A stretch of 64,000 bases of DNA from Mixta mediterraneensis (GTDB lineage: Bacteria > Pseudomonadota > Gammaproteobacteria > Enterobacterales > Enterobacteriaceae). The notes beneath the pieces were generated by a model. It was not told the DNA's origin and made no database searches. It worked only from the letters and a program-made list of their open reading frames with translations. The position numbers were made by a program, and so were the translations under genes. The stretch spans positions 124,001 to 188,000 of the forward strand of contig NZ_JACFXY010000002.1 in NCBI RefSeq assembly GCF_014946725.1, read 5' to 3'. Positions 32,189-42,402 of this stretch are shown here, in pieces. Numbering within the stretch: position 1 is the first letter of the stretch; each line of letters opens with the position of its first letter.

Positions 32189-34723
32189 TCATCCACTGCG
32201 GAGTATGACTGACGAAAAATGCCCGATGTCAGCGACGTTAATCCGGTCAGTCAGGCACACCTCATTTCCGCTGAGAATATCGTGATAGCGGCGGTTTGCG
32301 AGCCGTTCTGGCAGCGCTATTTCCGTCTCTGTCCAGCATTTTGTTGGCTCGGTAATAAGATGCTCATCAATAACGTTGAGGACGAGGCGTGGAACAATGA
32401 CAATCAGCATCTCGTCGTTTAACACCCGTGCAAAGGCAATAAGATTTTTCGCTCTCTTGCCAGAAGCGGCAAGCGGCAAATAGTCGCCCTGGCGAAACAG
32501 GAGTGGCGCTGCCTGACGGCAATGCAGGAGCACGGCGATGACATGCTGCTTAAGCTGCCCGTTCCGCCAGTCCGCTTCGGTGGTGAAATCTGGCTTTCCT
32601 GGCCCATCCAGTCGCTGTGCGAGCAGGGCAAAATCTGGCTCACGTCGGTTATCGGGATCGACGAGGCTGAAATCCAAAGCCTCGCTGCCCTGATAAATAT
32701 CCGGTACGCCTGGGGCGGTCAGTTTGATGATTGTCTGCGTCAGACTATTGATTAACCCCGCACGGATAAAGCGTTGCAGTGCATCGGTAAAATCCACCAG
32801 AAAAGCCATATTAGCTGGCGAGAGCAGGTAGCGGACATAGTCGAACACGGCCTTTTCATAGGCATCGTTGCTGTCCCCCCAGTGAGTACGCAGCTTCGCT
32901 TCCCGCAGGGCTTTTTCTATATACGTAAGAAATCGCTCTTCAATCGCCTTTAGTCCCGCCTCGTTTTCTGGCTGGAGCGCTGGCGGCCAGACGCCAGCCA
33001 GCGCCTGATACAGCATCCATTCCACCGCCGGTTCGGGTGCCGGGCCATCGTCAAGGATCGTCACTCTGCAATGATTCAGTTGACGCCAGCGCGTAACACA
33101 CCCGGCCCAGTGCTCCGGCGCTTCGGTGAGCGTATAAAGGCGTGCGCGGGCGTCTTCGCCACGTTTGGTATCGTGGGTTGAGGTGCCAGAAAGGGCATCC
33201 GGCTGCTGTTTAAGCCGTATTTGCATCGCCGTATGAAAACGCGCCAGCGAGAAATCGTGCGGCATGGGATCGGCACCGACTTCATTTAACGCCAGCGCCA
33301 TATGCTGACGGAAAAAAAGCGTATCTTCCACGGATTTTGCCATCAACGGCCCGGTTAACTGCTGGAATCGGCTACGGAAAATTGCCGCTTCGCCGACAGC
33401 GGCTGGAGATAATTCGCCAGTGAGAACGCGGATAAGAAAATCGAGCGCGGCGGGATCGGGGGCATTCGCGCTGCTCCGCACTTTGTCAGTGATGTCGTTC
33501 AGCCTCTCAAGGTCGGCAGCAGGCAAACCCGCCACCGTGCCATAAGTGCGGTAAACCGGAAAGGCGACCAGCAACTCGCGCAGAGCCGCCCGGATGGCGC
33601 GTTCGTCCAGCGTGATGCCCTCGGTTTTGGCGATAGAGAGGGCGAGCTTCAGGAGCGTGGTAAATTCTCCCTCGAAGTGTTTATCTGTCATCAAAAGTTT
33701 GGCTGTCCGCAGTTCAGCCGCCCTGTCTACCGGTTTGCCCACCACCTTGTTATAAGCCGTGCGCAGAACTGTAATGCGTTCGCCATCGACCAGCGCATCG
33801 GAAAGCATCGCGATGAACTCGTAACCGGTGGTGCCGGAAACCGGCCAGTCAGCAGGCAGATGCTCACCTTCGCCAGGAATTTTCTCGACCGTGATATAGC
33901 AATCCGGTCCGGTTTGCTGACGGAGACGTTCCAGGTAAGCTTTCGGGTCAGCGAGTCCATCCACATGATCCACGCGCAGCCCATCAACCGCGCCGGAATG
34001 AACGAGTTCAAGGATCAGCCGATGCGTGTCGTCGAAAACGGCGTTGTCCTCGACCCGCATACCAGCAAGACCGGTAATCTCAAAAAATCGACGATAGGAA
34101 AGATCGCGTGGTGCATCCCGCCAGGACATCAGTCGATAGGGCTGGCGGTCATGCAGTTCAGCCAGCGCCGCCTTATCGGTGATGTTTAGTATTGCATCCT
34201 CCCGGCCTTGCCAGGTTTCGGGAGCCAGCGGGTAGAAGCTTTCAAAACAGGCGAAAGCTGGCCTGGCCGTTTTCGGGTCAGGCTTGACGACAATGTCGCC
34301 ATTTTCCAGCACGTTTTTAAAGTTATCGCCGAGAAAAGGCAGCGTCAGTCGGCGTGACCAGTCGATGTCGAAATGTCGGGCATAGCGGCTATTCGCTCCA
34401 TTTTCAACAACGTCGTGCCACCACGCATTTTCCAGCGAAGCGGCCATATGGTTCGGCACGATGTCGATGATCAACCCGAGCCCTGCTTGTTTCAGTGCCT
34501 TCACCATGCGATCAAAACCGGCACGGCCGCCAATGGCAGGCTCGATTTCGTTGGCATCGGTGACGTCATACCCGTGTGTCGAGCCAGAAGTCGCGGTGAA
34601 AATCGGCGAGGCATAAAGATGACTGACGCCAAGCCGCTTCAGATAAGGCACAAGGCCAGCCGCGCGGTCAAAGGTCATGCCGTTGCGAAACTGAATACGG
34701 TAGGTAGCGATTGGGATCTTCAC
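32189..34723 (-). CDS. treY: Maltooligosyltrehalose synthase TreY
   Basis: An 844-residue GH13 enzyme that isomerises the reducing end of a maltooligosaccharide to a trehalosyl end. N-terminal RIQFRNGMTFDRAAGLVPYLKRLG, the GH13 regions IDIVPNHMA and GLRVDHVDGLADP, and the C-terminal VPDIYQGSEALDFSLVDPDNRR are family hallmarks. It begins 4 bp inside the treZ coding end, so the two are translationally coupled. TreZ then releases free trehalose. With glgX destroyed, only linear chains would be good substrates. The frame is intact. Confidence 0.95.
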   Translation of the reverse strand: MKIPIATYRIQFRNGMTFDRAAGLVPYLKRLGVSHLYASPIFTATSGSTHGYDVTDANEIEPAIGGRAGFDRMVKALKQAGLGLIIDIVPNHMAASLENAWWHDVVENGANSRYARHFDIDWSRRLTLPFLGDNFKNVLENGDIVVKPDPKTARPAFACFESFYPLAPETWQGREDAILNITDKAALAELHDRQPYRLMSWRDAPRDLSYRRFFEITGLAGMRVEDNAVFDDTHRLILELVHSGAVDGLRVDHVDGLADPKAYLERLRQQTGPDCYITVEKIPGEGEHLPADWPVSGTTGYEFIAMLSDALVDGERITVLRTAYNKVVGKPVDRAAELRTAKLLMTDKHFEGEFTTLLKLALSIAKTEGITLDERAIRAALRELLVAFPVYRTYGTVAGLPAADLERLNDITDKVRSSANAPDPAALDFLIRVLTGELSPAAVGEAAIFRSRFQQLTGPLMAKSVEDTLFFRQHMALALNEVGADPMPHDFSLARFHTAMQIRLKQQPDALSGTSTHDTKRGEDARARLYTLTEAPEHWAGCVTRWRQLNHCRVTILDDGPAPEPAVEWMLYQALAGVWPPALQPENEAGLKAIEERFLTYIEKALREAKLRTHWGDSNDAYEKAVFDYVRYLLSPANMAFLVDFTDALQRFIRAGLINSLTQTIIKLTAPGVPDIYQGSEALDFSLVDPDNRREPDFALLAQRLDGPGKPDFTTEADWRNGQLKQHVIAVLLHCRQAAPLLFRQGDYLPLAASGKRAKNLIAFARVLNDEMLIVIVPRLVLNVIDEHLITEPTKCWTETEIALPERLANRRYHDILSGNEVCLTDRINVADIGHFSSVILRSG

Positions 34724-36507
34724 ATTGCATCTCCTGCGGCAAGGCGGACGATAATGGCATTCTGCGGCAGATCATGGCCCGCTTTTGGCCAGGCGAAAAT
34801 TGTTGTACCGGACTGATCGGGAAGCGGCTGGGTGGTTTCGCCAATATTGAGCGCCATTGACAGCGTGCCTTGTGGAAAAGTCCAGGTCACAGCGAAGAAA
34901 CCTTCCGCGCTCTGTACAATCTGGCCTGTATTTCCGCCCGCCGTCGCAAGCAACGGCACGATACAGATCTGACGCAGCGCCAATAGCTCACTGGTGAGCG
35001 CCAGCCATGCTTTACCGTCATCGCTGTCCTGTTTTTTCCAGTCAAGCTTTGACATCTCAAAAGTGCTTTTAGCATTCGGGTCAGGCACGCTTTCGTCTTC
35101 ATGACCGGCGTGGCCTGCGAACTCCTTTGCGCGCCCCTCGCGCACGGCGTTGGCGAGTTCGCCGTGAAAATCGGTAAAAAACAGGAAAGGATGTGTCTCG
35201 CCATACTCTTCACCCATGAAAAGCAGCGGAATATGCGGTGATAACAGCAGCGAGGCGAGCAGAACTTTGGTGCGGTCAGCGCCCGCCAGTTCGATCAGCC
35301 TTTCACCCTGAGCGCGGTTGCCGACCTGGTCGTGATTCTGGATGAAATCGACAAAGGCAACCGGCGGCTGGCGGGTGCTTGTTACGCCGCGCTTTTCGCC
35401 TGTCTGTGCGGAAACTTCGCTCTGATAGGCGAAACCTTCTGTCAACGTGCACGCAACCAGTGTTTCTGGCTGGTGGGCAAAATCCTGATAATAGCCATGC
35501 GTTTCGCCCGTCGCGAAAACATGAACGGCATTGTGGAAATCATCATTCCATTCGCCGGTGAAAAGCGGCACGGAGCCGTCTTTTTCGCGCGGATGCAGAA
35601 AGGTAACGTTGCGGCTGTCCTCGGTTGTCAGATGGATTGGTCGGTTGGTGATCCCGGCGCGAATGCGCTCGGCAATCTCGATCAGCACATGTTTGTCGGC
35701 GTTGTCCTCAATCTGGTCGATGGCGTCGAAGCGCAGGCCGTCAAGGTTGAACTCTTCCAGCCAGTACAGCGGCGCTTCGACCATATAACGGCGCGTCGCA
35801 TCAACGTCGTAGGCAATGCCCGCACCCCAGGGCGTCATCCGCTCCTGATGAAAGAAATCCGGTGCCAGAAGCGGCAGGTAGTTGCCTTCCGGGCCAAAAT
35901 GATTAAGCACAATATCAAGCACGACCGAGAGGCCATAACCATGTGCAGAATCGACAAAAGCTTTAAAATCATCCGGTGTACCATAGGCGGAGTGCGGCGC
36001 GTAAAGTAGCACGCCGTCATAACCCCAGCCGCGGCTGCCGCCAAACTGCGCAAGAGGCATGACCTCGATCATCGTGATACCGAGTCCGGCGAGATAAGAG
36101 AGTTTGTTGATCGCCGCCTGAAAAGTGCCTTGCGGCGTGAAAGTGCCAAAATGCATCTCATAGATGACCGATTCTTCCCAGGGGCGCCCGCGCCACTCAC
36201 TGTTCTGCCAGACGTAGCGAGTAGGATCGATGACGAGAGAAGGGCCGTTAACCGCTGTTTTTTGTCCGCGTGAGGCGGGATCCGGCACTACCGTGCCGTT
36301 GGCGAGAACAAAATTATACTCCGCACAGGGCATAACCTCCGTTACCCGCAGCTCGAACCAGCCCTCACCGCATGGGCGCATTTCGGTGTCTTTGCCGGAA
36401 AGCCGGAGTTGCACGCTGTCCTGGCCAGGCGCCCAGAGACGAAAGCGAACGGTGTTATCGGACACATATTCCGCCCCCCAACTTTTAAAAAAAGATTTGG
36501 ATTCCAC
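34720..36507 (-). CDS. treZ: Maltooligosyltrehalose trehalohydrolase TreZ
   Basis: A 595-residue GH13 enzyme with an N-terminal CBM48/E-set domain (about residues 10-95, VRFRLWAPGQDSVQLRL). The catalytic barrel holds VVLDIVLNHFGPEG, DGLRFDAIDQI, LTTEDSRNV and DFIQNHDQVGNRAQGERL. It cuts the trehalosyl end made by TreY, releasing trehalose, a drying and osmotic protectant. It is the first gene of the treZ-treY-glgX operon. Such operons are common in Pantoea and Erwinia and lacking in E. coli. Confidence 0.95.
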   Translation of the reverse strand: MESKSFFKSWGAEYVSDNTVRFRLWAPGQDSVQLRLSGKDTEMRPCGEGWFELRVTEVMPCAEYNFVLANGTVVPDPASRGQKTAVNGPSLVIDPTRYVWQNSEWRGRPWEESVIYEMHFGTFTPQGTFQAAINKLSYLAGLGITMIEVMPLAQFGGSRGWGYDGVLLYAPHSAYGTPDDFKAFVDSAHGYGLSVVLDIVLNHFGPEGNYLPLLAPDFFHQERMTPWGAGIAYDVDATRRYMVEAPLYWLEEFNLDGLRFDAIDQIEDNADKHVLIEIAERIRAGITNRPIHLTTEDSRNVTFLHPREKDGSVPLFTGEWNDDFHNAVHVFATGETHGYYQDFAHQPETLVACTLTEGFAYQSEVSAQTGEKRGVTSTRQPPVAFVDFIQNHDQVGNRAQGERLIELAGADRTKVLLASLLLSPHIPLLFMGEEYGETHPFLFFTDFHGELANAVREGRAKEFAGHAGHEDESVPDPNAKSTFEMSKLDWKKQDSDDGKAWLALTSELLALRQICIVPLLATAGGNTGQIVQSAEGFFAVTWTFPQGTLSMALNIGETTQPLPDQSGTTIFAWPKAGHDLPQNAIIVRLAAGDAM

Positions 36508-36821
36508 TCTTTTGCCTCATTTAATGACCCAGAAGTGAATAATGGACGTCATCGCGCGGATCGTGTGCCGGTGATGGTAGAAAAATCATAGTCTATTACG
36601 TAAGAAGTGATGCACCGCGGTGAAAGGGCCGCACTTTTAAGCGTTCGTCGGTGAGGGTGGAAGGCACCAGCGTGCAGGAAAACAGTCCGTCCAGTCCCGC
36701 TTTGCCTGCTTAATGTTTTCCGTTTCGTTTTGCAACGCTGGGCCTGTTAACCGTGATTCTGACTTACTTCAACAGAATTCCTACTTATAATGCTCATTAC
36801 ACTCGCTAAGGAGATGCTTTT
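36508..36821. other. Divergent intergenic region treZ/mliC
   Basis: These 314 bp carry the promoters of treZ (minus) and mliC (plus). TTGCAACGC...TATAAT-like AT-rich sequence at 36733-36790 (TACTTATAATGC) is a plausible mliC promoter, and CTAAGGAGATG just before the mliC start is its ribosome-binding site. No gene is seen. Confidence 0.45.
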
Positions 36822-37139
36822 ATGTGGAAAAAGTTAACTGTTGCCGCCGCGCTGCTTCTGTCAGGTTGTAGCCTGATGCACAAACAGGGCGAGCAGCCAA
36901 AAACAACGCTGCATTACCGTTGTGGCACCATGCCACTGACCGTCACGCTGGATACTGCTCAGCAGCAGGTGAGCTTTATTATGGATGGCAAGCCGTTAAC
37001 GCTGAAGCAGACCGTCTCCGCTTCGGGATCACGCTATAGCGACGGAAATTATGTGTTCTGGACAAAGGGTAACGGCGCATTTATCGAACGTAATGATAAA
37101 ATTGTCGTCAACGATTGTGAGCTATCACCTGCCAATTAA
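36822..37139 (+). CDS. mliC: Membrane-bound C-type lysozyme inhibitor MliC
   Basis: A 105-residue lipoprotein (LLLSGC, Cys16, next residue Ser, so outer membrane). The MliC/PliC domain has the disulfide pair in HYRCG and VNDCEL and the inhibitory loop region SASGSRYSDGNYVFWTKGN. It blocks animal c-type lysozyme at the cell surface. It is followed 14 bp later by pdxH, as in E. coli, so the two are probably cotranscribed. Confidence 0.93.
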   Translation: MWKKLTVAAALLLSGCSLMHKQGEQPKTTLHYRCGTMPLTVTLDTAQQQVSFIMDGKPLTLKQTVSASGSRYSDGNYVFWTKGNGAFIERNDKIVVNDCELSPAN

Positions 37140-37153
37140 TTTGAGTCATTATC

Positions 37154-37810
37154 ATGAGCGATAACGCTACTTTTCACGCTATTTCCCATCTGCGTCGTGA
37201 ATACACGCGCGGCGGATTACGCCGGAAGGACTTGCCAGACACGCCCCTGGAGCTGTTTGAACGTTGGTTAAAACAGGCTTGCGAAGCCCAGCTGCCCGAT
37301 CCTACTGCGATGACGGTCGCGACGGTAGATGAAGGCGGCCAACCTTATCAACGCATCGTGCTGCTTAAACATTTTGATGCGCAGGGGATGGTGTTTTACA
37401 CCAATCTGGGCAGCCGCAAAGCGTTGCAGCTAGCGAATAATCCCCGCATTGCGCTGCATTTTCCGTGGCACTTCCTTGAGCGTCAGGTGATGGTGTTAGG
37501 CGAAGCCGAAAAACTGTCGCCAGTGGAGGTGCTGAAATACTTTCACAGCCGTCCGCGGGATAGCCAAATTGGCGCCTGGGTTTCGAAGCAGTCCAGCCGT
37601 ATTTCAGCGCGTGGCGTGCTGGAAGGTAAATTTCTCGAACTTAAGCAAAAGTTCCAGCAGGGCGAAGTGCCGTTACCCAGTTTTTGGGGCGGTTACCGGG
37701 TGAAATTTCATACCGTTGAGTTCTGGCAGGGCGGCGAGCATCGTCTTCACGATCGTTTCATCTATCATCGCGATGGCGATGGCTGGAAAATCGACCGACT
37801 CGCCCCTTAA
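37154..37810 (+). CDS. pdxH: Pyridoxine/pyridoxamine 5'-phosphate oxidase
   Basis: A 218-residue FMN enzyme that makes pyridoxal 5'-phosphate from PNP or PMP, the last step of vitamin B6 synthesis and part of salvage. FMN and substrate segments include [38 protein letters not shown] and the C-terminal [26 protein letters not shown], typical of PdxH. The length equals E. coli. It lies between mliC and tyrS in the conserved order. Confidence 0.97.
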   Translation: MSDNATFHAISHLRREYTRGGLRRKDLPDTPLELFERWLKQACEAQLPDPTAMTVATVDEGGQPYQRIVLLKHFDAQGMVFYTNLGSRKALQLANNPRIALHFPWHFLERQVMVLGEAEKLSPVEVLKYFHSRPRDSQIGAWVSKQSSRISARGVLEGKFLELKQKFQQGEVPLPSFWGGYRVKFHTVEFWQGGEHRLHDRFIYHRDGDGWKIDRLAP

Positions 37811-37830
37811 ACGGCTTTTTCTCGCCTTTC

Positions 37831-37861
37831 AGCGCTGGTACAGAAGTCGCCAGCGCTTTAT
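37831..37861 (+). terminator. Hairpin between pdxH and tyrS
   Basis: AGCGCTGG (37831-37838) pairs with CCAGCGCT (37850-37857), followed by TTAT. It is a plausible though short-tailed terminator for mliC-pdxH. Confidence 0.55.
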
Positions 37862-37946
37862 GCTATAGCCCTCATTTTTTGGTTCCGCAACTCAGCGGAA
37901 AGCTGTGTACCAGCATAGGTGCAGTCTGATCAATTTGGAGTCAGTG

Positions 37947-39221
37947 ATGACCAGCAGTAACCTGATACAACAATTGCAAGAGAGGGGTCTAATCGCCCAG
38001 GTGACGGATGAAAACGCGTTAGTAGAGAAGCTGGCGCAAGGGCCAATTTCGCTCTATTGCGGCTTTGATCCCACTGCTGACAGCTTGCATTTGGGCCATC
38101 TGGTTCCGCTGCTCTGCCTGAAGCGTTTTCAGGACGCCGGTCATAAGCCGGTCGCGTTAGTCGGCGGGGCGACCGGGCTAATTGGCGATCCGAGCTTTAA
38201 AGCCGCAGAGCGTAAACTCAACACCAGCGACACCGTGGGTGAATGGGTTGAAAAAATTCGTAAGCAGGTCGCGCCATTCCTCGACTTCGACTGTGGCAGT
38301 AACAGCGCCATCGCCGCCAATAACTATGACTGGTTTGGCAGCATGAACGTACTGACTTTCCTGCGTGATATTGGCAAACACTTCTCCGTGAATCAGATGA
38401 TCAACAAGGAAGCGGTAAAGCAGCGCCTGAACCGTGACGATCAGGGGATCTCGTTCACCGAGTTCTCTTACAATCTGTTGCAGGGCTATGATTTCGCCTG
38501 CCTGAACGAACTACACGGTGTGTCACTGCAAATCGGCGGTTCCGATCAGTGGGGTAACATCACCTCTGGTATCGATCTGACGCGCCGCCTGCATCAGAAC
38601 CAGGTGTTCGGTTTAACCGTTCCGTTGATTACTAAATCAGATGGCACCAAGTTCGGTAAAACCGAAGGCGGCGCGGTATGGCTGGATGCGAAGAAAACCA
38701 GTCCGTACAAGTTTTATCAGTTCTGGATTAATACGGCAGATTCTGACGTGTATCGCTTTTTGAAATTCTTCACCTTCCTGAGCATTGATGAGATCAATGC
38801 ACTGGAAGAAGAGGACAAAAACAGCGGTATCGCGCCACGCGCACAGTATGTGCTGGCCGAGCAGGTTACCCGTCTGGTTCATGGCGAAGAAGGGCTGGCC
38901 GCTGCCAGACGAATTACCGCCAGCCTTTTCTCTGGCTCGGTAAGTGACATGACTGAGGCTGATTTCGAGCAGCTGGCGCAGGATGGTATGCCAACTGTCA
39001 CGCTTGGCGCTGATGACGATCTACAGCAGGCGCTGGTAAAAGCGGAGCTTGTGCCCTCACGCGGCCAGGCGCGCACCATGATTAATTCCAATGCCGTCGC
39101 GCTGAATGGTGAAAAGCAGGCTGATGCCGAATACCGCTTCAGCGAAACTGACAAACTGTTTAACCGCTATACGCTGCTGCGTCGCGGTAAAAAACATTAC
39201 TGCCTGATTAACTGGCAGTAA
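37947..39221 (+). CDS. tyrS: Tyrosyl-tRNA synthetase
   Basis: A 424-residue class I aminoacyl-tRNA synthetase, exactly the E. coli length. The HIGH motif is HLGH (in [10 protein letters not shown], about 44), the KMSKS loop is KFGKTEGG (about 235), and an S4 RNA-binding domain is at the C-terminus (about 355-424, [20 protein letters not shown]). I chose the ATG at 37947, with TTGGAG upstream, over the longer frame starting at 37905. A strong terminator follows and pdxY comes next. Confidence 0.98.
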   Translation: MTSSNLIQQLQERGLIAQVTDENALVEKLAQGPISLYCGFDPTADSLHLGHLVPLLCLKRFQDAGHKPVALVGGATGLIGDPSFKAAERKLNTSDTVGEWVEKIRKQVAPFLDFDCGSNSAIAANNYDWFGSMNVLTFLRDIGKHFSVNQMINKEAVKQRLNRDDQGISFTEFSYNLLQGYDFACLNELHGVSLQIGGSDQWGNITSGIDLTRRLHQNQVFGLTVPLITKSDGTKFGKTEGGAVWLDAKKTSPYKFYQFWINTADSDVYRFLKFFTFLSIDEINALEEEDKNSGIAPRAQYVLAEQVTRLVHGEEGLAAARRITASLFSGSVSDMTEADFEQLAQDGMPTVTLGADDDLQQALVKAELVPSRGQARTMINSNAVALNGEKQADAEYRFSETDKLFNRYTLLRRGKKHYCLINWQ

Positions 39222-39228
39222 GCTTGCA

Positions 39229-39251
39229 GGGCCGGTTTTCGGCCCTTTTTT
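39229..39251 (+). terminator. Rho-independent terminator after tyrS
   Basis: GGGCCG, loop GTTTT, CGGCCC, then six T residues. It lies in the 52-bp gap between tyrS and pdxY, so pdxY may depend on read-through or its own promoter. Confidence 0.9.
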
Positions 39252-39273
39252 ATGGCAGGGCTTACAGGTCAAA

Positions 39274-40134
39274 ATGAAAAATATTCTTGCAATCCAGTCA
39301 CACGTTGTTTTTGGTCATGCCGGTAATGCGGCAGCTGAATTTCCGATGCGTCGTATGGGCGCAAACGTTTGGCCCTTAAATACCGTTCAGTTCTCGAACC
39401 ATACGCAGTACGGTCACTGGACCGGCACGGTGATGCCAGCCACACATTTGACCGACATCGTTAAAGGCATTGCCGACATTGATCGGCTTAAAACCTGTGA
39501 CGCGGTGCTGAGCGGCTATTTAGGCTCGGCCGAACAGGGCGAGCAGATCCTGGAAATTGTCCGTCAGGTAATAGCGGCCAATCCTGATGCCTGGTACTTC
39601 TGCGATCCGGTAATGGGTCACCCGGAGAAAGGCTGTATCGTGGCGCCCGGCGTAGCGGAATTTCACTGCAAAAAAGCCTTACCGGCCAGCGATCTTATCG
39701 CGCCCAATTTGCTTGAACTTGAAATGTTAAGTGAACGCACTGTCATCAGTGTGGAGTCGGCTATAGAGGCCGCGCGGGCATTGATCCTACAGGGTCCGAA
39801 AGTGGTGCTGATCAAGCATCTGGCACGTGCAGGCCGTCGTAGCGATCGCTTTGAAATGTTGCTGGTGACAGCCGATGAGGCCTGGCATATCAGCCGTCCG
39901 CTGGTGGACTTTGGCGTACGTCAGCCGGTCGGCGTGGGCGACTTAACCAGCGGCCTGCTGCTGGTAGATCTGTTGCATGGCAAATCGCTACAGGATGCGC
40001 TGGAACACGTGACAGCCGCTGTGTACGAGGTCATGCTGAAAACCCATGAAATGGGTGAGTATGAACTGCAACTGGTGGCGGCGCAGGATGCGATTGCACA
40101 ACCGACGCAGCATTTTGCCGCCGAGAGAAGTTAA
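39274..40134 (+). CDS. pdxY: Pyridoxal kinase PdxY
   Basis: A 286-residue ribokinase-family kinase that phosphorylates pyridoxal in B6 salvage. The N-terminal [21 protein letters not shown] and the anion-hole motif [15 protein letters not shown] (about 224-238) are typical; PdxY has this in place of the GTGD of other family members. The length is one residue short of E. coli. It shares with pdxH the B6 theme of this stretch. Confidence 0.95.
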   Translation: MKNILAIQSHVVFGHAGNAAAEFPMRRMGANVWPLNTVQFSNHTQYGHWTGTVMPATHLTDIVKGIADIDRLKTCDAVLSGYLGSAEQGEQILEIVRQVIAANPDAWYFCDPVMGHPEKGCIVAPGVAEFHCKKALPASDLIAPNLLELEMLSERTVISVESAIEAARALILQGPKVVLIKHLARAGRRSDRFEMLLVTADEAWHISRPLVDFGVRQPVGVGDLTSGLLLVDLLHGKSLQDALEHVTAAVYEVMLKTHEMGEYELQLVAAQDAIAQPTQHFAAERS

Positions 40135-40138
40135 TATA

Positions 40139-40159
40139 CAGGGCCGAATTCCGGCCCTG
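40139..40159. terminator. Inverted repeat between pdxY and gstA
   Basis: CAGGGCCG, loop AATT, CCGGCCCTG directly after pdxY and before the gstA stop on the other strand. It probably acts for both convergent genes, although no T-run follows. Confidence 0.65.
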
Positions 40160-40163
40160 ATCC

Positions 40164-40768
40164 TTAGCTCAAACCTTCTGCTTTTAATGCTGCCTGCACC
40201 GCAGGGCGCTCTTTGACCCGGTTAAACCATCCTTCCAGCGCATCCAGCTGAGACAGATCTAACGCGATCGCTTTCGCCCAGCGGGTGACGACAAACAGAT
40301 ACGCATCGGCCACGCTAAAACGTAACCCCATCAACCACTGTTTGTCTCGCAGCGCATCATCAACATAACTGAATTTGTTCTCCAGCTGTGCACGCAGCAG
40401 CGTTTTATAATCCTCTGGCGTATCAGGCTTGAATAAGGGCGAAAATCCTTTATGTAACTCACTGCTGATATAGCTTAACCATTCCAGCGTGTGATACGCG
40501 TCAGGCTGCCAACCGGCGCCAGTAAGTGACGATCAGGCTTTAAATCTGCCAGATACTGTACAATCGCCACGCCTTCGGTCAGAATCGTCTCATCGCTAAG
40601 TTGTAACGCGGGAACCTGACCTTTTGGATTAATTTGCCAGTAATCTTCTCCACGCTCGGTCAGTTTCTTCGCTAAATCGACATTGACCTGGGTAAAGTCG
40701 TGTCCGCATTCACGCATAACAATATGGGGGGAAAGCGAACAGGCGCCGGCTTTGCAATAGAGTTTCAT
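40164..40768 (-). pseudogene. gstA: gstA (glutathione S-transferase) with a single-base frameshift
   Basis: Residues 1-91 match GstA ([20 protein letters not shown], with the active-site region around Cys10, and NPKGQVPAL, the cis-proline segment). At about 40495 one base is missing in ACGCGT-AT-CACACG, where family members read T-R-Y-H-T-L-E-W. The first frame then ends after RITRWNG. The rest of the protein continues in the next frame (YHTLEWL... to VQAALKAEGLS) up to a stop at 40164. Restoring one base gives 201 codons, the E. coli length. It is either a true recent pseudogene or a sequencing error. Confidence 0.88.
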
Positions 40769-40861
40769 GATATGGCCTCTGGGTTGGGACGACAGGATAA
40801 TTGCATAATAAATCGTCAGTGCAGAATTGCCAGTGAAGATGCGCAGGGATGTTCAGCGCCA

Positions 40862-40887
40862 GTAAAAAAGCCGGGCATCGCCCGGCT
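40862..40887 (-). terminator. Rho-independent terminator of dtpA
   Basis: On the minus strand: AGCCGGGC, loop, GCCCGGCT followed by TTTTTT, 18 bp after the dtpA stop. A clear intrinsic terminator. Confidence 0.92.
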
Positions 40888-40905
40888 AAGTAAAAGCAGT
40901 AGCAA

Positions 40906-42402
40906 TTACGCTTCGGCTTTTTTCATTTTTGGTGGCGGCGTTTGCGTCATACGATTCAGCAGGGGAGCCGTAACCAGCATCAGTACCGCGATAACCGCAG
41001 TAGCCATACCAATCTGTTGGAACACTTTGCTGTAGGTGACGAGCGAAATCAGAGGATCGGTAACATTTTCCGGCACTGCCATCAGGTTCGCGACTTTACC
41101 GGCGATAACGGCTGCACCGGCTGTGGTCAGGAACCATGAACCCATGATGAAGCCCATCAGACGTTGTGGCACCAGCTGCGCCACCATGGCCAGACCCAGA
41201 CCGGAAATCATCAACTCACCGATACTTTGCAGCGCGTAGCTCAAAATCAACCAGTTCACTGAGACGATACCGGCATCATTGGCAAATTTCGCACCGACTG
41301 GCAGTACCAGAAACGCACCGGAACACAGCACCATGCCAATAGCAAATTTATGCGGCATTGGCAGCTTATCACCCAGCTTGTTATATACCGCGGCCAGAAC
41401 CGGGCTGGCCAGCATGATCCAGAACGGATTCAATGCCTGAAACTGCTCAGGTTCAAATGTCAGACCGAAAATGGTGTGTTCAACATTGCGAATGGCGAAG
41501 AAATTCAGCGAGGTGGGCATCTGCATATACAGCACAAAAAAGACGATTGCCTGCACCATTAAGATAAAGGCAACAATCATTTTGCGGCGTGCAGCCCCGT
41601 GTAGTGAAAACGCTTCCTTCGCAAAAATCAGGACAATACCCAGCGCCACCACGCCCAGTACCAGACGTGCGATACTTTGGTTATGTAGCAGCCAGGTGGC
41701 TAGGGCGATCAGCAAGACTACACCAACCAGCGTCATTATCAGCTTGCCCACCTGTAACGGTGCAAAATCTGGCTTAGAACCAAAATTTTTCACCATACGT
41801 TTGCAAAACAGGAAGTTCAGCAGCGTGATAACCAGGCCTACCACCGACAGCGAAAATGCTACGCTCCAGCCATATTTAGCCGCCAGCCACGGTGTCAGCA
41901 TCATTGAGAACAGCGAGCCGATGTTGATCGACATATAGAACATGGTGAAGGCACCATCGAGGCGCGGATCGTTTTTCTCATAACAGGTAGAAAGCAGCGA
42001 GGACGGGTTAGCCTTGAACAGTCCGCTACCCACGGCGATGGTTGCCATACCAACATAGACGGTACTTACATGGTGACCCGAAAACGCCACCAGCGCGTAA
42101 CCCAGCGCCAGAACCAACACGCCTAAAACAATGACACGCTTGGTGCCGAGAACTTTGTCTCCTAACCATCCACCAATCGCTACCAGGCCATAAACCAGGG
42201 CGCTGAAAGAAGAGAACAGGGTGATGGAGTCAGATTCGGACATACCCAGCTGCTTAACCAGGTAAACAGCCATAATGGCTTGCAGGCCGTAGAAGCCAAA
42301 ACGTTCCCATAACTCAATCGAGAAGATGAGATAGAACGCTTTCGGCTGTTTGAACGCGTTGAGGCTGACAGCCTCTTCAGTGTGTTTGTTTGCAGTTGAC
42401 AC
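40906..42402 (-). CDS. dtpA: Dipeptide/tripeptide permease DtpA (POT family)
   Basis: A 498-residue proton-dependent oligopeptide transporter. The POT signatures are [19 protein letters not shown] (ExxERFxYY type, about residues 31-49) and [23 protein letters not shown] (about 145-168). About 14 hydrophobic segments are present. It takes up di- and tripeptides with H+ across the inner membrane. In E. coli it is OmpR-controlled. The order gstA-dtpA-(nth) is conserved. The upstream region is nearly 1 kb without a gene. Confidence 0.96.
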   Translation of the reverse strand: MSTANKHTEEAVSLNAFKQPKAFYLIFSIELWERFGFYGLQAIMAVYLVKQLGMSESDSITLFSSFSALVYGLVAIGGWLGDKVLGTKRVIVLGVLVLALGYALVAFSGHHVSTVYVGMATIAVGSGLFKANPSSLLSTCYEKNDPRLDGAFTMFYMSINIGSLFSMMLTPWLAAKYGWSVAFSLSVVGLVITLLNFLFCKRMVKNFGSKPDFAPLQVGKLIMTLVGVVLLIALATWLLHNQSIARLVLGVVALGIVLIFAKEAFSLHGAARRKMIVAFILMVQAIVFFVLYMQMPTSLNFFAIRNVEHTIFGLTFEPEQFQALNPFWIMLASPVLAAVYNKLGDKLPMPHKFAIGMVLCSGAFLVLPVGAKFANDAGIVSVNWLILSYALQSIGELMISGLGLAMVAQLVPQRLMGFIMGSWFLTTAGAAVIAGKVANLMAVPENVTDPLISLVTYSKVFQQIGMATAVIAVLMLVTAPLLNRMTQTPPPKMKKAEA

